Assembly (NCBI GenBank): GCA_012295275.1
Contig: CM022672.1
Location: forward strand, 1,373,943-1,437,942
Source of the DNA: Chrysomallon squamiferum
Lineage: Eukaryota > Mollusca > Gastropoda > Neomphalida > Peltospiridae
Direction of reading: 5' to 3'
Length of the DNA: 64,000 nt
Shown here piece after piece: positions 30,133 to 43,640 of this stretch; positions within the stretch are counted from its first letter, which is position 1; each line of letters starts with the position of its first letter. The notes beneath the pieces are model-generated. The model did not search any database. It was not told where the DNA came from and saw only the letters and a program-made list of their open reading frames with translations. Position numbers and translations under genes: made by a program.

Positions 30133-33100
30133 AACTCCCACTCTCATTCACAGTTCCCCTATAGCCCAAATTTACTGAATATGAAAAGAGAAGAAAGACA
30201 AATCCACTTCTAAAACAAAATTATCCAAACTCTCTTTTTTTTCTTCATCTTTTACCCTTGTAATAATAGCATCAGCACTCATTTAACTAGATGATGTAAC
30301 ACTTCATTCTTACGGCAGCTCTCCCTAACCGTTTTCGACAAGCTTCAAAACATATTTATCTCTCCGCTTCATAATGCTTCTCACTCCCGACCTAGAGTAC
30401 GCTCTGTTAGGCTAATTTCGACATTTCACTTTGTATAACAAGCAAGAGCTAAGTGCATTTACCAAGAGCGCATTAAAATACTCCAATTTTGGAATGACCA
30501 TTAGTTTTCCGAAGACCACCCATAATAATGACTAGCATCGAAAGCCTCGCTAGCTTATTGGCTGTTAGTGTCGGTGCTAAATTGCAGTGATTCTGCGCCG
30601 GAAACGGAAAGAGCGGCACTCATGCACCGGATGAGTGGGTCCGCGCAACCGGAACAAGCACAGAAGTGAAAGGTAAAGAGAGAGGCGTGATGCTAAGTTG
30701 GTCGTTAGAAGTCGCATGCAGCTGAGGTCAAAAGATAACGTGCCGGTCGGATTGGAAGAAAAAAAAAATACCCGACATTATCAGATAGAATACCGTTTTT
30801 ATGTGTAATATGATTAATGTTTGTTTGTTTATTGTTCTGTATATCGTATTGCTTGTTTTGCACATTAATATTTACACACATGTAAAACATATATAATACA
30901 CACACACAAACGTGTTAGTGGTTATTTTTGTAACTGTGCATATCCAGAGTAACTGTAAGAGTTTCTGGTTTGGTGGGGGCCCGAACTTTTACCTCTTTTT
31001 ATTTATATATTTGTAATTATTATTATTATTATTTAATTTTATCATTTTTTCCTTTGATCTCGACGTCCATTGTGCGTTCCCTGCATTTCATTCCACGTGG
31101 TCATTTCGGAAAGACTTCTAGTATACCCCCGTCTGACCTTCTTCTACGCCTCATACATACCATCCACCACCCGAACACGTCTTCCAGTCCAGCCAAGATT
31201 GATTTTCCTGTTGTTTAGACTCGATGATTGACCCATCACAAGCAGAGATCAAAAGGAAGGCAGATGAATTTTGTAAATGGCCAATCAATAAAGAGCTTTC
31301 ACCCTTAACCGCGGTTTCCAGGAAGATTAGTTTGCTATCAGAGAGGCCCGCGTTCTCGAGACGTCTGCTAATCAAAAGCGACGTATCAAATACGTTTTAC
31401 ATTCATATTAGCTCCCAGTTCTGGGTCGAAGTGTTCATCTCTTGTTCATGCAGAACCTCGCAGTGAAATCTGACAGTGAAGCGAAATAAATAAATAATAA
31501 GGCAATGAGAAAAGAAATATGAGGAGGCTTTTGTTGTCGTTCTTGTTGTATTTTTGTTGTTGTTGTTGTTTCTTTTATTTATTCATTTTTATTTTTTTTT
31601 TTAGTAATTATTATTTTTAGTTATTTTCGTTGTTGTTGTTGTTCACCTATCATGGTATGTGTGTGGTAAAGAAACGTCGTTAAGAAAACAAGAAAAATAA
31701 AATGCTCCGAAAAATCTGTCATTATTAAGAAAGAAACTTCAGTATTTCAAAAATACTGTCCAGTTAAAATGAAGCAGTTTATTTCGCTGCGTATGTAAAG
31801 TTAAAGACATATTTTTGAAATCTGAAAAAACATTTTTTGTGTTACTACAAACTGATATCCACCGGTATTGTTATTACGCCTACACCGAATTATATTAATG
31901 ATTACAAAATGGCGGAAATTATTGGAACAAATTGTATTTATCTAATCAGATTTCTGAACTAAGACTGAAATAAAACTAAATCGGTAAATAAATTAACTGG
32001 TTTTTTTGTATAATTTATCTGATAAACATAAATAAAAATTACGAGCGTGAATGAATTATCATAAAGATGGTAACACGTGGCTATACTTCAGATACAAACG
32101 CGAGCATTTTAGCTACTTGCTCCTTTAATATCGAACACTGGATAGAAAGGCAGACAAAATGACAGTCAAACACATAGATTAATAGATAACCTGCTAGACA
32201 GACAGACAGAGAGTCAGATAGAATAATAGATAAATATGTAGATAAATAGATAGCTAGCTAGAACGATAGACAAAAAAACCAGGAAGTCAGACAAACGGAC
32301 TGATATATTCCAGACAAAAACAAATACTTTGATAGCAATATTTTATATTTATGAGGCTGCTCTAGTCTGTGATTTGTGAAAAAAGAAAAGTTTTGAACAA
32401 TGAAATCTATTTTCCGAGTCTTCAAAAGATTATTACTAAACAGTTTTACGAAACACTACTAAGACATTTTTGTTCCTTTGCAGAACAAAACCTTGTCAAA
32501 AGTCTTCAATTAAAACCATCGGTCATCGACCTCACCTAGATATTTCTTCATCATCATCTTCTTCTTCTTCTTCTTCTTCTTGTTATCCTTTTAAGTCGCT
32601 AACTTAAATTGTAGCTCTGGGAGTCGTGCTATTACCGTAACCCTACAAAATACTGTCATTGTTACGAATGTGATACCATCTCTCTCGTCAGTCTGATTGG
32701 CTGCAACTGTTTTGACTTCTGCCATCGTTCAAGAGCTCGGTGAAGTATGGAAAATTATAAGACCACTTCATTTGTACTGGGTAATGCATAATGTTAATGA
32801 ATGTGTGTATCACTGTGTTGCTAAAGGCAATGAAAGACGCGAGAACCGATCTTTTTAACACTTTCACTTTGTGAAAGCTGACACAGACTTTGAAATTTTA
32901 ATACAGCGAGCAGTGTTATATATATGGGTCAGTGGGTATTTGTTTATTTATTCGTTAATTTTTTATTTTTTATTCTTTGTTTATTTTTTATTTATTTTAT
33001 CTTTTTTTTTGTTTTGTTATTTTCTTTGTGTTTTTTTTTTGTTATTTTTTAATTATATAATTTTGTAATTAAAATAATTGTTATTATTATAGATTTATTT

Positions 33101-33654
33101 TTTGATCTACTACAGCTAATAATATTAGTATATTAATATACGACTACTATTGTTATCATAATCATTATTATCATGATCATTATGATCATTATTATTATTA
33201 CTATCATCATCAGCATTATTTTTTTTTTTCCACAATCTATTTATTTTTAATCTTACCTACTTATATGTTATGATATTTACCCTTTTCTTCACATTCTCAG
33301 CTTTATTTTAGTTTTATTTCATTTGTATTTAATTTTTCTTTCTCTAAATGTATTTCCACTTTCCCTTTCGATGATATTCCAATTAAACAAACAATTATCA
33401 GCTCCCACATAAACGTCTGCATGATTTTCATATAAATCTTTACTATTTCGTACTCAGACGCTTTAGATTAGAAATTCTGTGTAATTCTCTGAGTCTGTCG
33501 AACAGCGGATGCGATGATAAATTGATTTCTGGGGGGAAAATTACCGCACGATTATTAGAAATCGAAAATTGCGTAGAATAATTTCTGGCTTAAGAAATAT
33601 GTTTTTCTTTCCTTATTTCATTTTATTATTATGATGATGATTATTAACAGCATC
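30132..33654. other. Intergenic; complex island 30.3-31.5 kb
   Basis: Positions 30,300-30,760 and 31,040-31,470 are non-repetitive with CpG words (for example GCGCCGGAAACGG). Overlapping opposite frames of 66-82 codons, unrecognised. The rest is AT-rich with TTG and TTA triplets. Confidence 0.5.
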
Positions 33655-33667
33655 ATTATTATTATTA

Positions 33668-33726
<59 letters not shown>

Positions 33727-33809
33727 GTTGTTGTTGTTGTTGTTGTTATTATTGTTATTATTATTATTGTTATTATTATTGTTATTATTATTATTATTAT
33801 TATTATTAA
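33655..33809. repeat. (ATT)n/(GTT)n microsatellite
   Basis: About 155 bp of ATT with an internal block of six GTT. Poly-Ile and poly-Leu frames are artefacts. Confidence 0.97.
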
Positions 33810-34722
33810 TGAATATGTGGAAAAAAAAAATTATTTTTTATTTTAGCTAGTAATAAGTTCATAGTACATAATTATCATCATAATCGTTCCATCATCATCA
33901 TAACGATTACTGTTATTATCATCAGCTCATCATAATCATAATAACTGATGTTGTTGTTGTTATTATTATTAACATTATAATATTATACTTTGTTTTATTT
34001 ATTTTTTATTAATATTTTTTTTTTTTTATTTACCTTTTTGTTGGTATTCTTGTGGTGTGGTGTTTGAGTTTTGTTGTTTCTTTTATTCGTTTTTTCATAT
34101 TTCTTCTGTCCGTGTGTGTGTGTGTGTTTTTTCTCAGGTTGTTTTCTTTTTTTTTTTTTTTTTTTTGATATATTTTGTTTTCTCGTTGTTTTTTGGGTTT
34201 TTTTTTTATACACTACTTCTATTTGTTTTTTTTCCGTAAATAATGTATAATGCATTTTTTTTTTTTTTCGTTTTTATTAATAATTTTCCATGAACCTGTC
34301 TCTTTAATCAAACAAACAGTTAAACAGGCGTGGCTCACGTGAATAACTTCTTTGTTTTGTTAGTTCTGTTTTCCATTATTGTTACGTATGGAACATAAAC
34401 ACAACATTACAATTTACTTAAAAGAACAACATTCCTGTTTATGGAAATCAATACTGACATGATTTTTTCCTTGCTCTAAAATCTTGTTTTGCTTTTAAAA
34501 ACAACAATATACTCACCTTTGATCCTTTGTGTGTAATTATTATTTTTTGTTTTTTAAATGAGTTATACCTGAAAAAGTGATTGCATCTAAACATGCATGT
34601 TGTTTTAAAAGTTGTTAAAAAAAAAGACGTATTACTCTCTCAACGTTTGCGTTGTGTTTTAATTTCAGGAAATGATGTTCTAAAACTTCTCGAGTCATCG
34701 ACATTATCTACTGACATTATCC

Positions 34723-34840
<118 letters not shown>

Positions 34841-35539
34841 GTATGAATATCTGTTGTATGTATAGCTGTGCGTTTTGTTGTGATTTTATGTACGACTTCA
34901 CTTCATCTTGTTTCTCTCTCTAAGGCACATACACTGCCAAACATCGAAACTAAACTCTAACTTGATAACTACTTTTAAAATCCAAAGTACCAAACGCTCG
35001 AAAACTATTTCTAACCACAAAGGAACAAAAGTGCAGAAACATGCTTCAATTTGCTACTGTGCTTAGAAAGATAATTAAGGATATTTCTATCAGGCAAGCA
35101 ACACTGTTTTCACTGATATTTTGTTGTTGTTGCTGTTGTTGTTATTGTTGTTATTCTTTTATTATTACTATAATTTTTGTTCTCTCTTTTGTTTTGTTTT
35201 GTTTTTTTGTTTGTTCATTTGTTTGTTTCTTTCATCTATTCCTTTTATAAATGCATTTTATTGTTTGAGAGAATATTATTGTTCAGTGGTAAAATATATG
35301 ATGGTTGCAAGGTTAAACGTAGTTCAGGTTATTTTCCCGCCCCAAACAATACATCCATGATTGATATATTAAAGACTCTAGCATAAGCTGCTAAACTATA
35401 AGTATAATCCAGGATTTGGAAGTCTAGATAAATTATTCAAAGTACTGCACAGGGTTTTCATAAATAATGTTAATAACAGGAACAATAGTAACAATATTAA
35501 CAATTAAATCAACGAAACTGTAACAGTAAAGAAAAAAAT

Positions 35540-35646
35540 ACAACAACAATGGTAACAGCAGCAGCAGCAATATTAACAAGATCAAACAATAATGATAACA
35601 ACAATAATTGATAATAATGAAAATAACAACAACAAAATAATAATAA

Positions 35647-35681
<35 letters not shown>

Positions 35682-35780
35682 TAATAATAATATCACTAAT
35701 ACACAAAGAACCATGGAATACACCTAAAGCAACAACAATAATAAAAAAAAAGAAAGAAAGAAAGAAAGAAAGAAAGAATA
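35540..35780. repeat. AAC/AAT triplets and (AAAG)n
   Basis: AAT core at 35,637-35,690; AAAG units at 35,750-35,778. Confidence 0.92.
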
Positions 35781-36547
35781 ATAACCAGTAAAGACGATCG
35801 TTCAAAGTAACAGTAATAATGATGATAAATTCTAAAACTCTCTTTTATTCAATAAAACTCGAGCAATCAACGTCATCCATTCAACGTGGTTATCAAACTG
35901 AAAAAAGAAAGGAACGCCTACGTTTCCATCCAGTTTCGTTAACGTTAAGTCCATGCTGTCTCCGCTGGTTCAAGTCGTAATCCGGACTTCTAAGATAACG
36001 CAAAAAAATCTGCCAATAAAACAGCGCTCCAGCACAGCTACATCTGAACACGAATCCTTACGTAACAAAAAACAGCTGTGGTACGCCACTGTTTCGGTCA
36101 CAGATCGAAAGATAGATGCATTTTTATTAGTATATTTAACATCGTTTGTACCGGCTTAAAAAGATCAGCGGTAAGTGCGAGTAAGTCGAATTAAAAGTAC
36201 ATGGTCGATTTCGAATTACGCAGTGCTGGTTTTGCTGTAGATATTGTTGTTATTGCTGTTGTTGTAGATGATGATGATTATTATGATGTTGATGCTACTG
36301 CTGTTGTCGATAATATTTTTACTGCTGCTGGTGTTGTCAGTGTTTGTTGTATGATTTTTCATCGTTGTTTTTGTGATTTATTTATTAATATGTGTGTGTG
36401 TATGCTGTTATTAATGATGATATGGTGATGATGGTAATGATGTTACCTCTACAGATTTTCTTATTACATTTCTAGATTGTGTTTTAATTATCGTCGTCAT
36501 CATCATCATCATCCTCATAATATCAATAGTTATCATCATAATTATTG

Positions 36548-38956
36548 GTTTACTAACTGCACTAGAACACACTGGTAGTACGCAAACACGTAAAACGACT
36601 AACTGCACTAACACACACTAGTAGTACGAAAACACGTAAAAAGACTAACTGCACCAACACACACTAGTAGTACGCAAACACGTAAAACGACTAACTGTAC
36701 CAACACACACTACTAGTACGCAAACACGTAAAACGACTAACTGCTCCAACACACACTAGTAGTACGCAAACACGTAAAAGGACTAACTGCACTAACACAC
36801 ACTAGTAGTACACAAACACGTAAAAGGACTAGCTGCACTAACACACACTAGTAGTACGCAAACACGTAAAACGACTAACTGCACTAACACACACTAGTAG
36901 TACACAAACACGTAAAACGACTAACTGCACCAACACACACTAGTAGTACGCAAACACGTAAAAGGACTAACTGCACTAACACACACTAGTAGTACAAAAC
37001 ACGTAAAACGACTAACTGCACTAACACACACTAGTAGTACGCAAACACGTAAAACGACTAACTGCACTAACACACACTAGTAGTACGCAAACACGTAAAA
37101 CGACTAACTGCACTAACACACACTAGTAGTACGCAAACACGTAAAACGACTAACTGCACCAACACACACTAGTAGTACGCAAACACGTAAAAGGACTAAC
37201 TGCACTAACACACACTAGTAGTACGCAAACACGTAAAACGACTAACTGCACCAACACACACTAGTAGTACGCAAACACGTAAAACGACTAACTGCGCAAA
37301 CACGTAAAACGACTAACTGCACCAACACACACTAGTAGTACGCAAACACGTAAAACGACTAACTGCACCAACACACACTAGTAGTACGCAAACACGTAAA
37401 ACGACTAACTGCACTAACACACACTAGTAGTACGCAAACACGTAAAACGACTAGCTGCACTAACACACACTAGTAGTACGCAAACACGTAAAACGACTAG
37501 CTGCACTAACACACACTAGTAGTACGCAAACACGTAAAACGACTAGCTGCACTAACACACACTAGTAGTACACAAACACGTAAAACGACTAACTGCACTA
37601 ACACACACTAGTAGTACGTAAACACGTAAAACGACTAACTGCACTAGCACACACTAGTAGTGTAAAACACGTAAAACGACTAGCTGCACTAGCACACACT
37701 AGTAGTGTAAAACACGTAAAAGGACTAACTGCACTAACACACACTAGTAGTGTAAAACACGTAAAACGACTAGCTGCACTAGCACACACTAGTAGTACGT
37801 AAACACGTAAAACGACTAACTGCACTAACACACACTAGTAGTGTAAAACACGTAAAACGACTAGCTGCACTAGCACACACTAGTAGTACGTAAACACGTA
37901 AAACGACTAACTGCACCAACACACACTAGTAGTACGTAAACACGTAAAACGACTAACCAACACACACTAGTAGTGTAAAACACGTAAAACGACTAACTGC
38001 ACTAACACACACTAGTAGTACACGAACACGTAAAACGACTAGCTGCACTAACACACACTAGTAGTACACGAACACGTAAAACGACTAGCTGCACTAACAC
38101 ACACTAGTAGTACACAAACACGTAAAAGGACTAGCTGCACTAACACACACTAGTAGTACGTAAACACGTAAAACGACTAACTGCACTAACACACACTAGT
38201 AGTGTAAAACACGTAAAACGACTAACTGCACTAACACACACTAGTAGTACGCAAACACGTAAAACGACTAACTGCACCAACACACACTAGTAGTACGCAA
38301 ACACGTAAAAGGACTAACTGCACTAACACACACTAGTAGTACGCAAACACGTAAAACGACTAGCTGCACTAACACACACTAGTAGTACGTAAACTCGTAA
38401 AACGACTAGCTGCACTAACACACACTAGTAGTACGTAAACACGTAAAACGACTAACTGCACTAACACACACTAGTAGTGTAAAACACGTAAAACGACTAG
38501 CTGCACTAACACACACTAGTAGTACGTAAACACGTAAAACGACTAGCTGCACTAACACACACTAGTAGTACGCAAACACGTAAAACGACTAACTGCACTA
38601 ACACACACTAGTAGTACGCAAACACGTAAAACGACTAGCTGCACTAACACACACTAGTAGTACGTAAACACGTAAAACGACTAGCTGCACTAACACACAC
38701 TAGTAGTACGCAAACACGTAAAACGACTAACTGCACTAACACACACTAGTAGTACACAAACACGTAAAACGACTAACTGCACTAACACACACTAGTTATA
38801 CATAAACACGTAAAACGACTAACTGCACTAACACACACTAGTAGTACGTATACACGTAAAACGACTAGCTGCACTAACACACACTAGTTATACATAAACA
38901 CGTAAAACGACTAACTGCACTAACACACACTAGTTATACATAAACACGTAAAACGG
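36548..38956. repeat. Minisatellite, 46 bp unit, about 52 copies
   Basis: The unit is CTAACTGCACTAACACACAC-TAGTAGTACGCAAACACGTAAAACGA. Variant positions (ACT/ACC, ACGC/ACAC/ACGT, AACT/AGCT, ACGA/AGGA, and a 'GTGTAAAAC' form) are shared between non-adjacent copies, showing unequal exchange or block duplication. The last copies (about 38,790-38,955) carry a TTATACATAA variant. Confidence 0.97.
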
Positions 38957-39667
38957 TCAAAACACGAAGGTTTCGCGACTCCTTGAATTTGGCGGATCAT
39001 TTCTTCCGTACACGCCCTCCAAACAAAGCCACTCAACTCATCAGCAGCCTTGCTAAAATCATATACAACTGCAAAGCGACATTAATAATCAAATGAAATG
39101 CTCAATTTAGCAATAACCGGGGGTTCCCTTATTGATCATATCATCCATTTAGAGTCAGCGGTAAGCAGTCCTAGCCAAAAAAAAAAAAAAAAAAACGTTC
39201 CTGCTTAATCGCGACATTATTGCAATTTCTGCGAGATTTTGCCTTCGCTTTGCAAGGACTAGTTATGCAGAAGCTTTTTGACCCCGTTCAGCTATTCAGC
39301 TTATATTTCGCAAACTTGATAAGACGTTGGAAATATTGATGAAAAACTCGTTTGCGGGGAATTACATTAATGGGGAAATCAATAAATTTTAAGCACACAA
39401 AATATGCGCGCCGAAGCCAGGGTGAACAAAATTTTAAGGAGATGTTTTATATTTTATGATAATCGGTAGAGACAAATTAAAAACAAAAATAGAAACTGCA
39501 GAAAAAAGAAAAAGAAAGGAAAGAAAGAAAGAAAAAGATTAAAAAGATAAGTTAGATGAGAGGGAATTGCAACAGGAAAAGAAGAAAGTGAAAAAATGTA
39601 TTTAATTTTTATATTTATCTTTTTTATGTTATCTTTATTGTCATTATAATTAAATATTATTATTATT
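38957..39667. other. Complex island right of the 46 bp minisatellite
   Basis: Positions 38,957-39,440 are of mixed composition with no long frame; candidate conserved non-coding DNA. An A-run lies at about 39,178-39,195. Confidence 0.45.
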
Positions 39668-39840
39668 AACAGTAGTAGTAGTAGTAGTAGTAGTAGCAGC
39701 AGTAGTAGTAGTAGAAGTAGTATCTTCTTGTTGTTTATATTATTATTATTATTAGTAGTAGTAGTAGTAGTAGTAGTAGTATCTTCTTGTTGATATTATT
39801 ATTATCATCATCATCATTATTTATTTATTTATTTATTTAT
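39668..39840. repeat. (AGT)n/(ATT)n triplets with a duplicated segment
   Basis: AGT runs at 39,670-39,720 and 39,754-39,780, each followed by TATCTTCTTGTTG; this is a duplicated block of about 65 bp. Confidence 0.88.
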
Positions 39841-39909
39841 TTTTTTTTTTTTTTTATTTTTTTTTTTTTTTTTTTTATTTATTATTTATTTATTTTATTT
39901 TTTTTTATT

Positions 39910-40170
39910 TTGGTTTATTTTTATTTATTTATTTTTTTATATTCCTGTTTTTGTTCCTTTCTTTTCCTTTATATTTTTTTCTTTCTTTCTTTTATTTGCG
40001 GTGGTGTTTTTATTTATTTATTTATTTTATTTTGTTTCATTGATATTTATTTATTTATTTTTTTATTCCTGTTTTTGTTCCTTTCTTTTCTTTTTTTTTT
40101 TCTTTTTTTTTTTTCTTTCTTTCTTTTATTTGCGGGGGTGTTTTTATTTATTTATTTTATTTTATTTTAT
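39910..40170. repeat. T-rich tandem duplication, 124 bp period
   Basis: Two copies of a segment beginning ATTCCTGTTTTTGTTCCTTT (39,941 and 40,065) and including TTTTATTTGCGG followed by GGTGTTTTTATTTATTT. Surrounding sequence is TTTA/T-rich. Phe-rich reading frames here are artefacts. Confidence 0.88.
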
Positions 40171-40370
40171 TTTATTTTATTTCATATGCCACAGCAAAAA
40201 TATAATTAACTGAAAAAGAATAAAAGAATAAAAAAATAAAAATAAAAATAAAAAAATAAAAAAAGTCGAGACACTCACAATGTTTACGGTAATTCTTAAT
40301 TAACGTGTTTACGACAATACTCTTTCTTAATCACCCGACGTTTTGCTACAATCGGCGTACGTTATAGCGT

Positions 40371-40384
40371 GTCGTCATAGCAAC
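40371..40384. promoter_or_regulatory. RFX X-box-like site
   Basis: GTCGTCATAGCAAC differs from the RFX consensus GTNRCCATRGYAAC at one position. It lies in a non-repetitive island with open frames on both strands. RFX sites commonly control ciliary genes in animals. Confidence 0.4.
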
Positions 40385-41049
40385 CAAGGCCGATCACTGA
40401 CGCTTTCGCTTTGAAAGCCCGTTCACCTCGGTGGCACTGGCGTTTCGGTCAGAATCTTCGTGCAAAATACCGTGTACAAAATTAGTCTCAGTGCGCCTTA
40501 ATTTCCATTTTAGATCTAAGAGGCTAATTTCCCTATTTGTTGGCAGTGTTAATTTCCTTAAGTATATCCGCCTTCCACTGTCGCCAGTTATGACAATACA
40601 CCGAGCGGCCTGCAATTTCCCAAGCGAAAGAATAACACAACATCTGTATTTGCAAGGAAAGACAAAACCGATTTATAGGCTTTTCTTTGAAATTATTTTT
40701 TATTCCTTGTGTGCAGTTGTACTTACTGTTGTTGTTGGTAGATGAAATTAACTGATTAAATCAGCCATTAAACCTCCAACAGCTAAAAACAGAACGCTAT
40801 AATTGTGTGATCGACTAATCAGACTGAAAATAAATAAAAAGAAGCTGTTACTTGTTGTTGTTATTTTTATACACTGGACTTTTTCTTTCTTTTTTTCTTT
40901 CTGCTTTTGCTTTCAGCGTCATAATTATCAGTGTATTAATACAAAATAGGACCTAACCACAGTCATTTATGTATTATACACACTTTGCAAACTCGTTTAG
41001 TTATTTTGATCGTCTTATAGAATATAGCATTTATTAAACACACACGCAC

Positions 41050-41052
<3 letters not shown>

Positions 41053-41128
<76 letters not shown>
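41053..41128. repeat. (TC)n microsatellite
   Basis: About 37 uninterrupted TC units. Confidence 0.98.
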
Positions 41129-41129
<1 letters not shown>

Positions 41130-41835
41130 AGACATTACAATGCACGCGATATAATCTGAATATCTTTCTAATAAGAGTACTATCAGAAGCAGTAACAGTA
41201 GCAGTGGGATCAGGATCAGCAGTTGTAGTAATAACAGAAGAAAAAAAAACCCACGCTCCACATTGGCGATAACCGGAGACTCAGTCTTTTAAGAAAATTG
41301 TTACGATCTTTACAACCCAAATTCATAAATGCTTAATAGTTACATGGTTAAAGTCTAGACATTGAATAATCACTGATAATGTGCTTCTATTAAGAAATCC
41401 ATTTCTATCCTTAAATAAAAACAAAAGCATATTCTGCACGTATTATGAAATCTAGATTTTTGTTTTTATTTTGACGGAAGCAGAAATAATATTTATAATG
41501 ATTTTAAATATAACGTGACAAAAAAATGTAAACTAAGTTCATAAATTCCAGTAAAGAATACTTACCTTATAGCCGTTTACTTTTCTTTCTAAATCATAGT
41601 CTTTTGTCACTTAGGCGTACCCTATCTGTCTGCTGTCGTCTGCTAAATGACGTATTTCGATTACTGTTATCCTTTTTACACCACGAAATCACGACGTCAG
41701 AAGCGAAGGTAAATCGTTAATAGTCGGCAACTTACGTAATTAATTTATAATTTTTAAAATTGCAAATATTCATACCGGACTAGTATTTTTAGTAGTAGTA
41801 ATATTATTTCTGGACTGTCCGGTTTGTGGTCTTAG

Positions 41836-41837
<2 letters not shown>

Positions 41838-41892
<55 letters not shown>

Positions 41893-41938
41893 GTTATTAT
41901 TTTAATTTTTTAATTTATTTATTTATTTATTTATTAAC
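41838..41938. repeat. (ATT)n then (TTTA)n microsatellite
   Basis: About 18 ATT units, followed within 40 bp by TTTA units and a TTTC run near 41,957-41,978. Confidence 0.95.
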
Positions 41939-42176
41939 TTTTCTTTCCTTAATTCTTTCTTTCTTTCTTTCTTTCTGTCTTTCAGTGTCAACGTATCGAA
42001 ATTCAAGGATATTAAATCTGTTTTGTTTCGGGGTTTCTTTTAGAAAATACATCATGCGGATTGCAAAAATCAAAAATAAAGGCAAACAGCAAATCAACTT
42101 TATTATATATATCATAAATATATACATGAAGCAATAATAACTTTACAAAATTACATATAATATGATCTTAGTTAAT

Positions 42177-42178
<2 letters not shown>

Positions 42179-42221
<43 letters not shown>

Positions 42222-42292
42222 GTGTGACTGTGTGTGGGTGTGTCTGTGTGTGTGGGTGTGTCTGTGTGTGTGGGTGTGTGGGAGTGTGCGTC
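42179..42292. repeat. (GT)n microsatellite with GTGTGTGGGTGTGTCT units
   Basis: About 20 GT units followed by three copies of a 16-20 bp GT/GGGT/CT unit. Confidence 0.95.
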
Positions 42293-42589
42293 TGCTGTAA
42301 TTAAACAGAACATGTTTCTCAAAATAATATTATTTTCATTTCTTGATAGAAAACATTACAATTTCGCAGTGTAATTATCTTTCTTCTTCTTTCCTTTAGT
42401 GTTGACACTTATCATGACTGACTGAGATCATTATCATCATCATCATCGTTATAATCGTCATCATTATGAGTTCTTTACTCTCCTTTATCATTTATCAGAC
42501 ATTACGTCACGGTAAAACGTTGCTATGCATCATTTACTGCAATTATCAAATAATAGGAAAAAGCGTAGCAGAGTCTTACATATTTTAAT

Positions 42590-42655
42590 AACGTCCTGAT
42601 CAGCATACGACTGAAGAGATACAATCAGCAGTTATAACCTGATCGTTTAATTATC
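42590..42655 (-). promoter_or_regulatory. Possible polyadenylation signals of the CTLD-PAN gene
   Basis: No AATAAA is seen on the minus strand just past the stop at 42817. The variant ATTAAA occurs at about 42648 and again near 42585. Weak evidence. Confidence 0.25.
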
Positions 42656-42816
42656 ACAGAATTCATAGTGTTCTATATTTCATCAACTTTTTGTACAATG
42701 TATAGTTGACGGGCAGTCACATCAGCATTTTTGAGTTATCACAGAAGTCGACAAAGTGACCGAGTAAATTATATATATATATATATATGTTGTTTTTTGT
42801 TGTTGTTTTTTTGTTT

Positions 42817-43640
42817 CTATGGAAACAGTTTCTTCACGAGGTATTTTATCTGATACACAAGGGTGACGCTGTCGAGCAGAAACAGTCCGATGATCGTCAG
42901 AGAAAGAAACAAAATGGCCGCGTATCCCGCTGTCTGGGCGCTCGGTCGTGAGTCCTTCGCGCTCGTTTTCGTGCGCAGCGCTTTCGACGTGGACTTCGGC
43001 TTCACCAACAGCTTCTTCTTGATCTCCGTGATCAGCTCGTTTGTCCTCGCCGTACTAAAATTCAACTTACATCTGCAGGCACACGAGTAAGGCGTAGTTG
43101 TCGGCGTCACTGAAGATGAAGGCACTACTGACGATGTTGTAATTGAAGACGTTGGTGGTAATGTCATTGAAGACGTTGATGGTAATGTTATTGACGACGA
43201 CGGTGCTATTGAAGTTGCTGACGATGACGATGCTGATATTGGTGATGATGATGATGATGGCGGTGGTCTTGGTGTTCCTGGTGTTACTGACGATGATGGC
43301 GGTGGTCGTGGTGTTCCTGGTGTTACTGACGATGATGGCGGTGGTCGTGGTGTTCCTGGTGTTACTGACGATGGTATCGGAGGTGTTTCTGGTGTTGTTG
43401 ATGATGACGACGGTGTCGCTGATGCTGATGAAGAAAGCACAATCAGAGAAGGCTCTATCAGCAAACTGTCTGTGCTGAGAATCAGATTGTTATAATCTGG
43501 AACCACAGAAGAAAAATAAACGGCTGAGGAAAAGATTGCACTGCTAGCTGACACACGACTTGAAGACGCAGGTACTGAGTCCGGAGTGGAAGGAGAAATG
43601 TGCGACGATGTGGAATCTGATGTCTGCACTGGACGAACAT
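42817..43640 (-). CDS. Exon 11 (last): mucin-like stalk, CxCxC stem, transmembrane helix and tail
   Basis: Open to the stop at 42819-42817. About 180 residues are Ser/Thr/Pro-rich, a likely O-glycosylated stalk, including three copies of a 13-residue unit [13 protein letters not shown] (39 bp; about residues 571-609). Then come SCACRC, an N-F-S sequon, a basic stretch, a SAKDSRPSA segment, and a hydrophobic helix ([20 protein letters not shown]) with a short Lys-rich tail. From memory, this C-terminal arrangement recurs in many molluscan surface proteins. The acceptor gcgattcag|AT at 43641 keeps phase 1 with the previous exon. A stronger-looking acceptor at 43690 would enter another frame and stop after 12 codons (see findings). 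Confidence 0.82.

Larger units (their letters stand above)
40171..42589. other. Intergenic downstream of the receptor gene; complex island 40.26-40.74 kb
   Basis: The island has overlapping frames on both strands (74 codons minus, 104 plus) and the X-box-like site. Elsewhere AT-rich with repeats. Confidence 0.5.

Noticed and set aside
33631-33850. Poly-Leu and poly-Ile frames resembling membrane segments
   Set aside because: Pure ATT/GTT microsatellite.
37598-37831. Minus-strand Cys/Phe/Thr repeat protein
   Set aside because: Reads the 46 bp minisatellite, and the frame is lost at unit-length changes.
39787-40213. Phe/Leu/Tyr-rich 140-codon frame resembling a multi-pass membrane protein
   Set aside because: T-rich TTTA/TTTC sequence with a 124 bp tandem duplication; composition alone opens the frame.
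42863-43478. Plus-strand frames of 75 and 111 codons opposite the last receptor exon
   Set aside because: Shadows of the minus-strand mucin/TM exon, whose splice phases and domain features fit.
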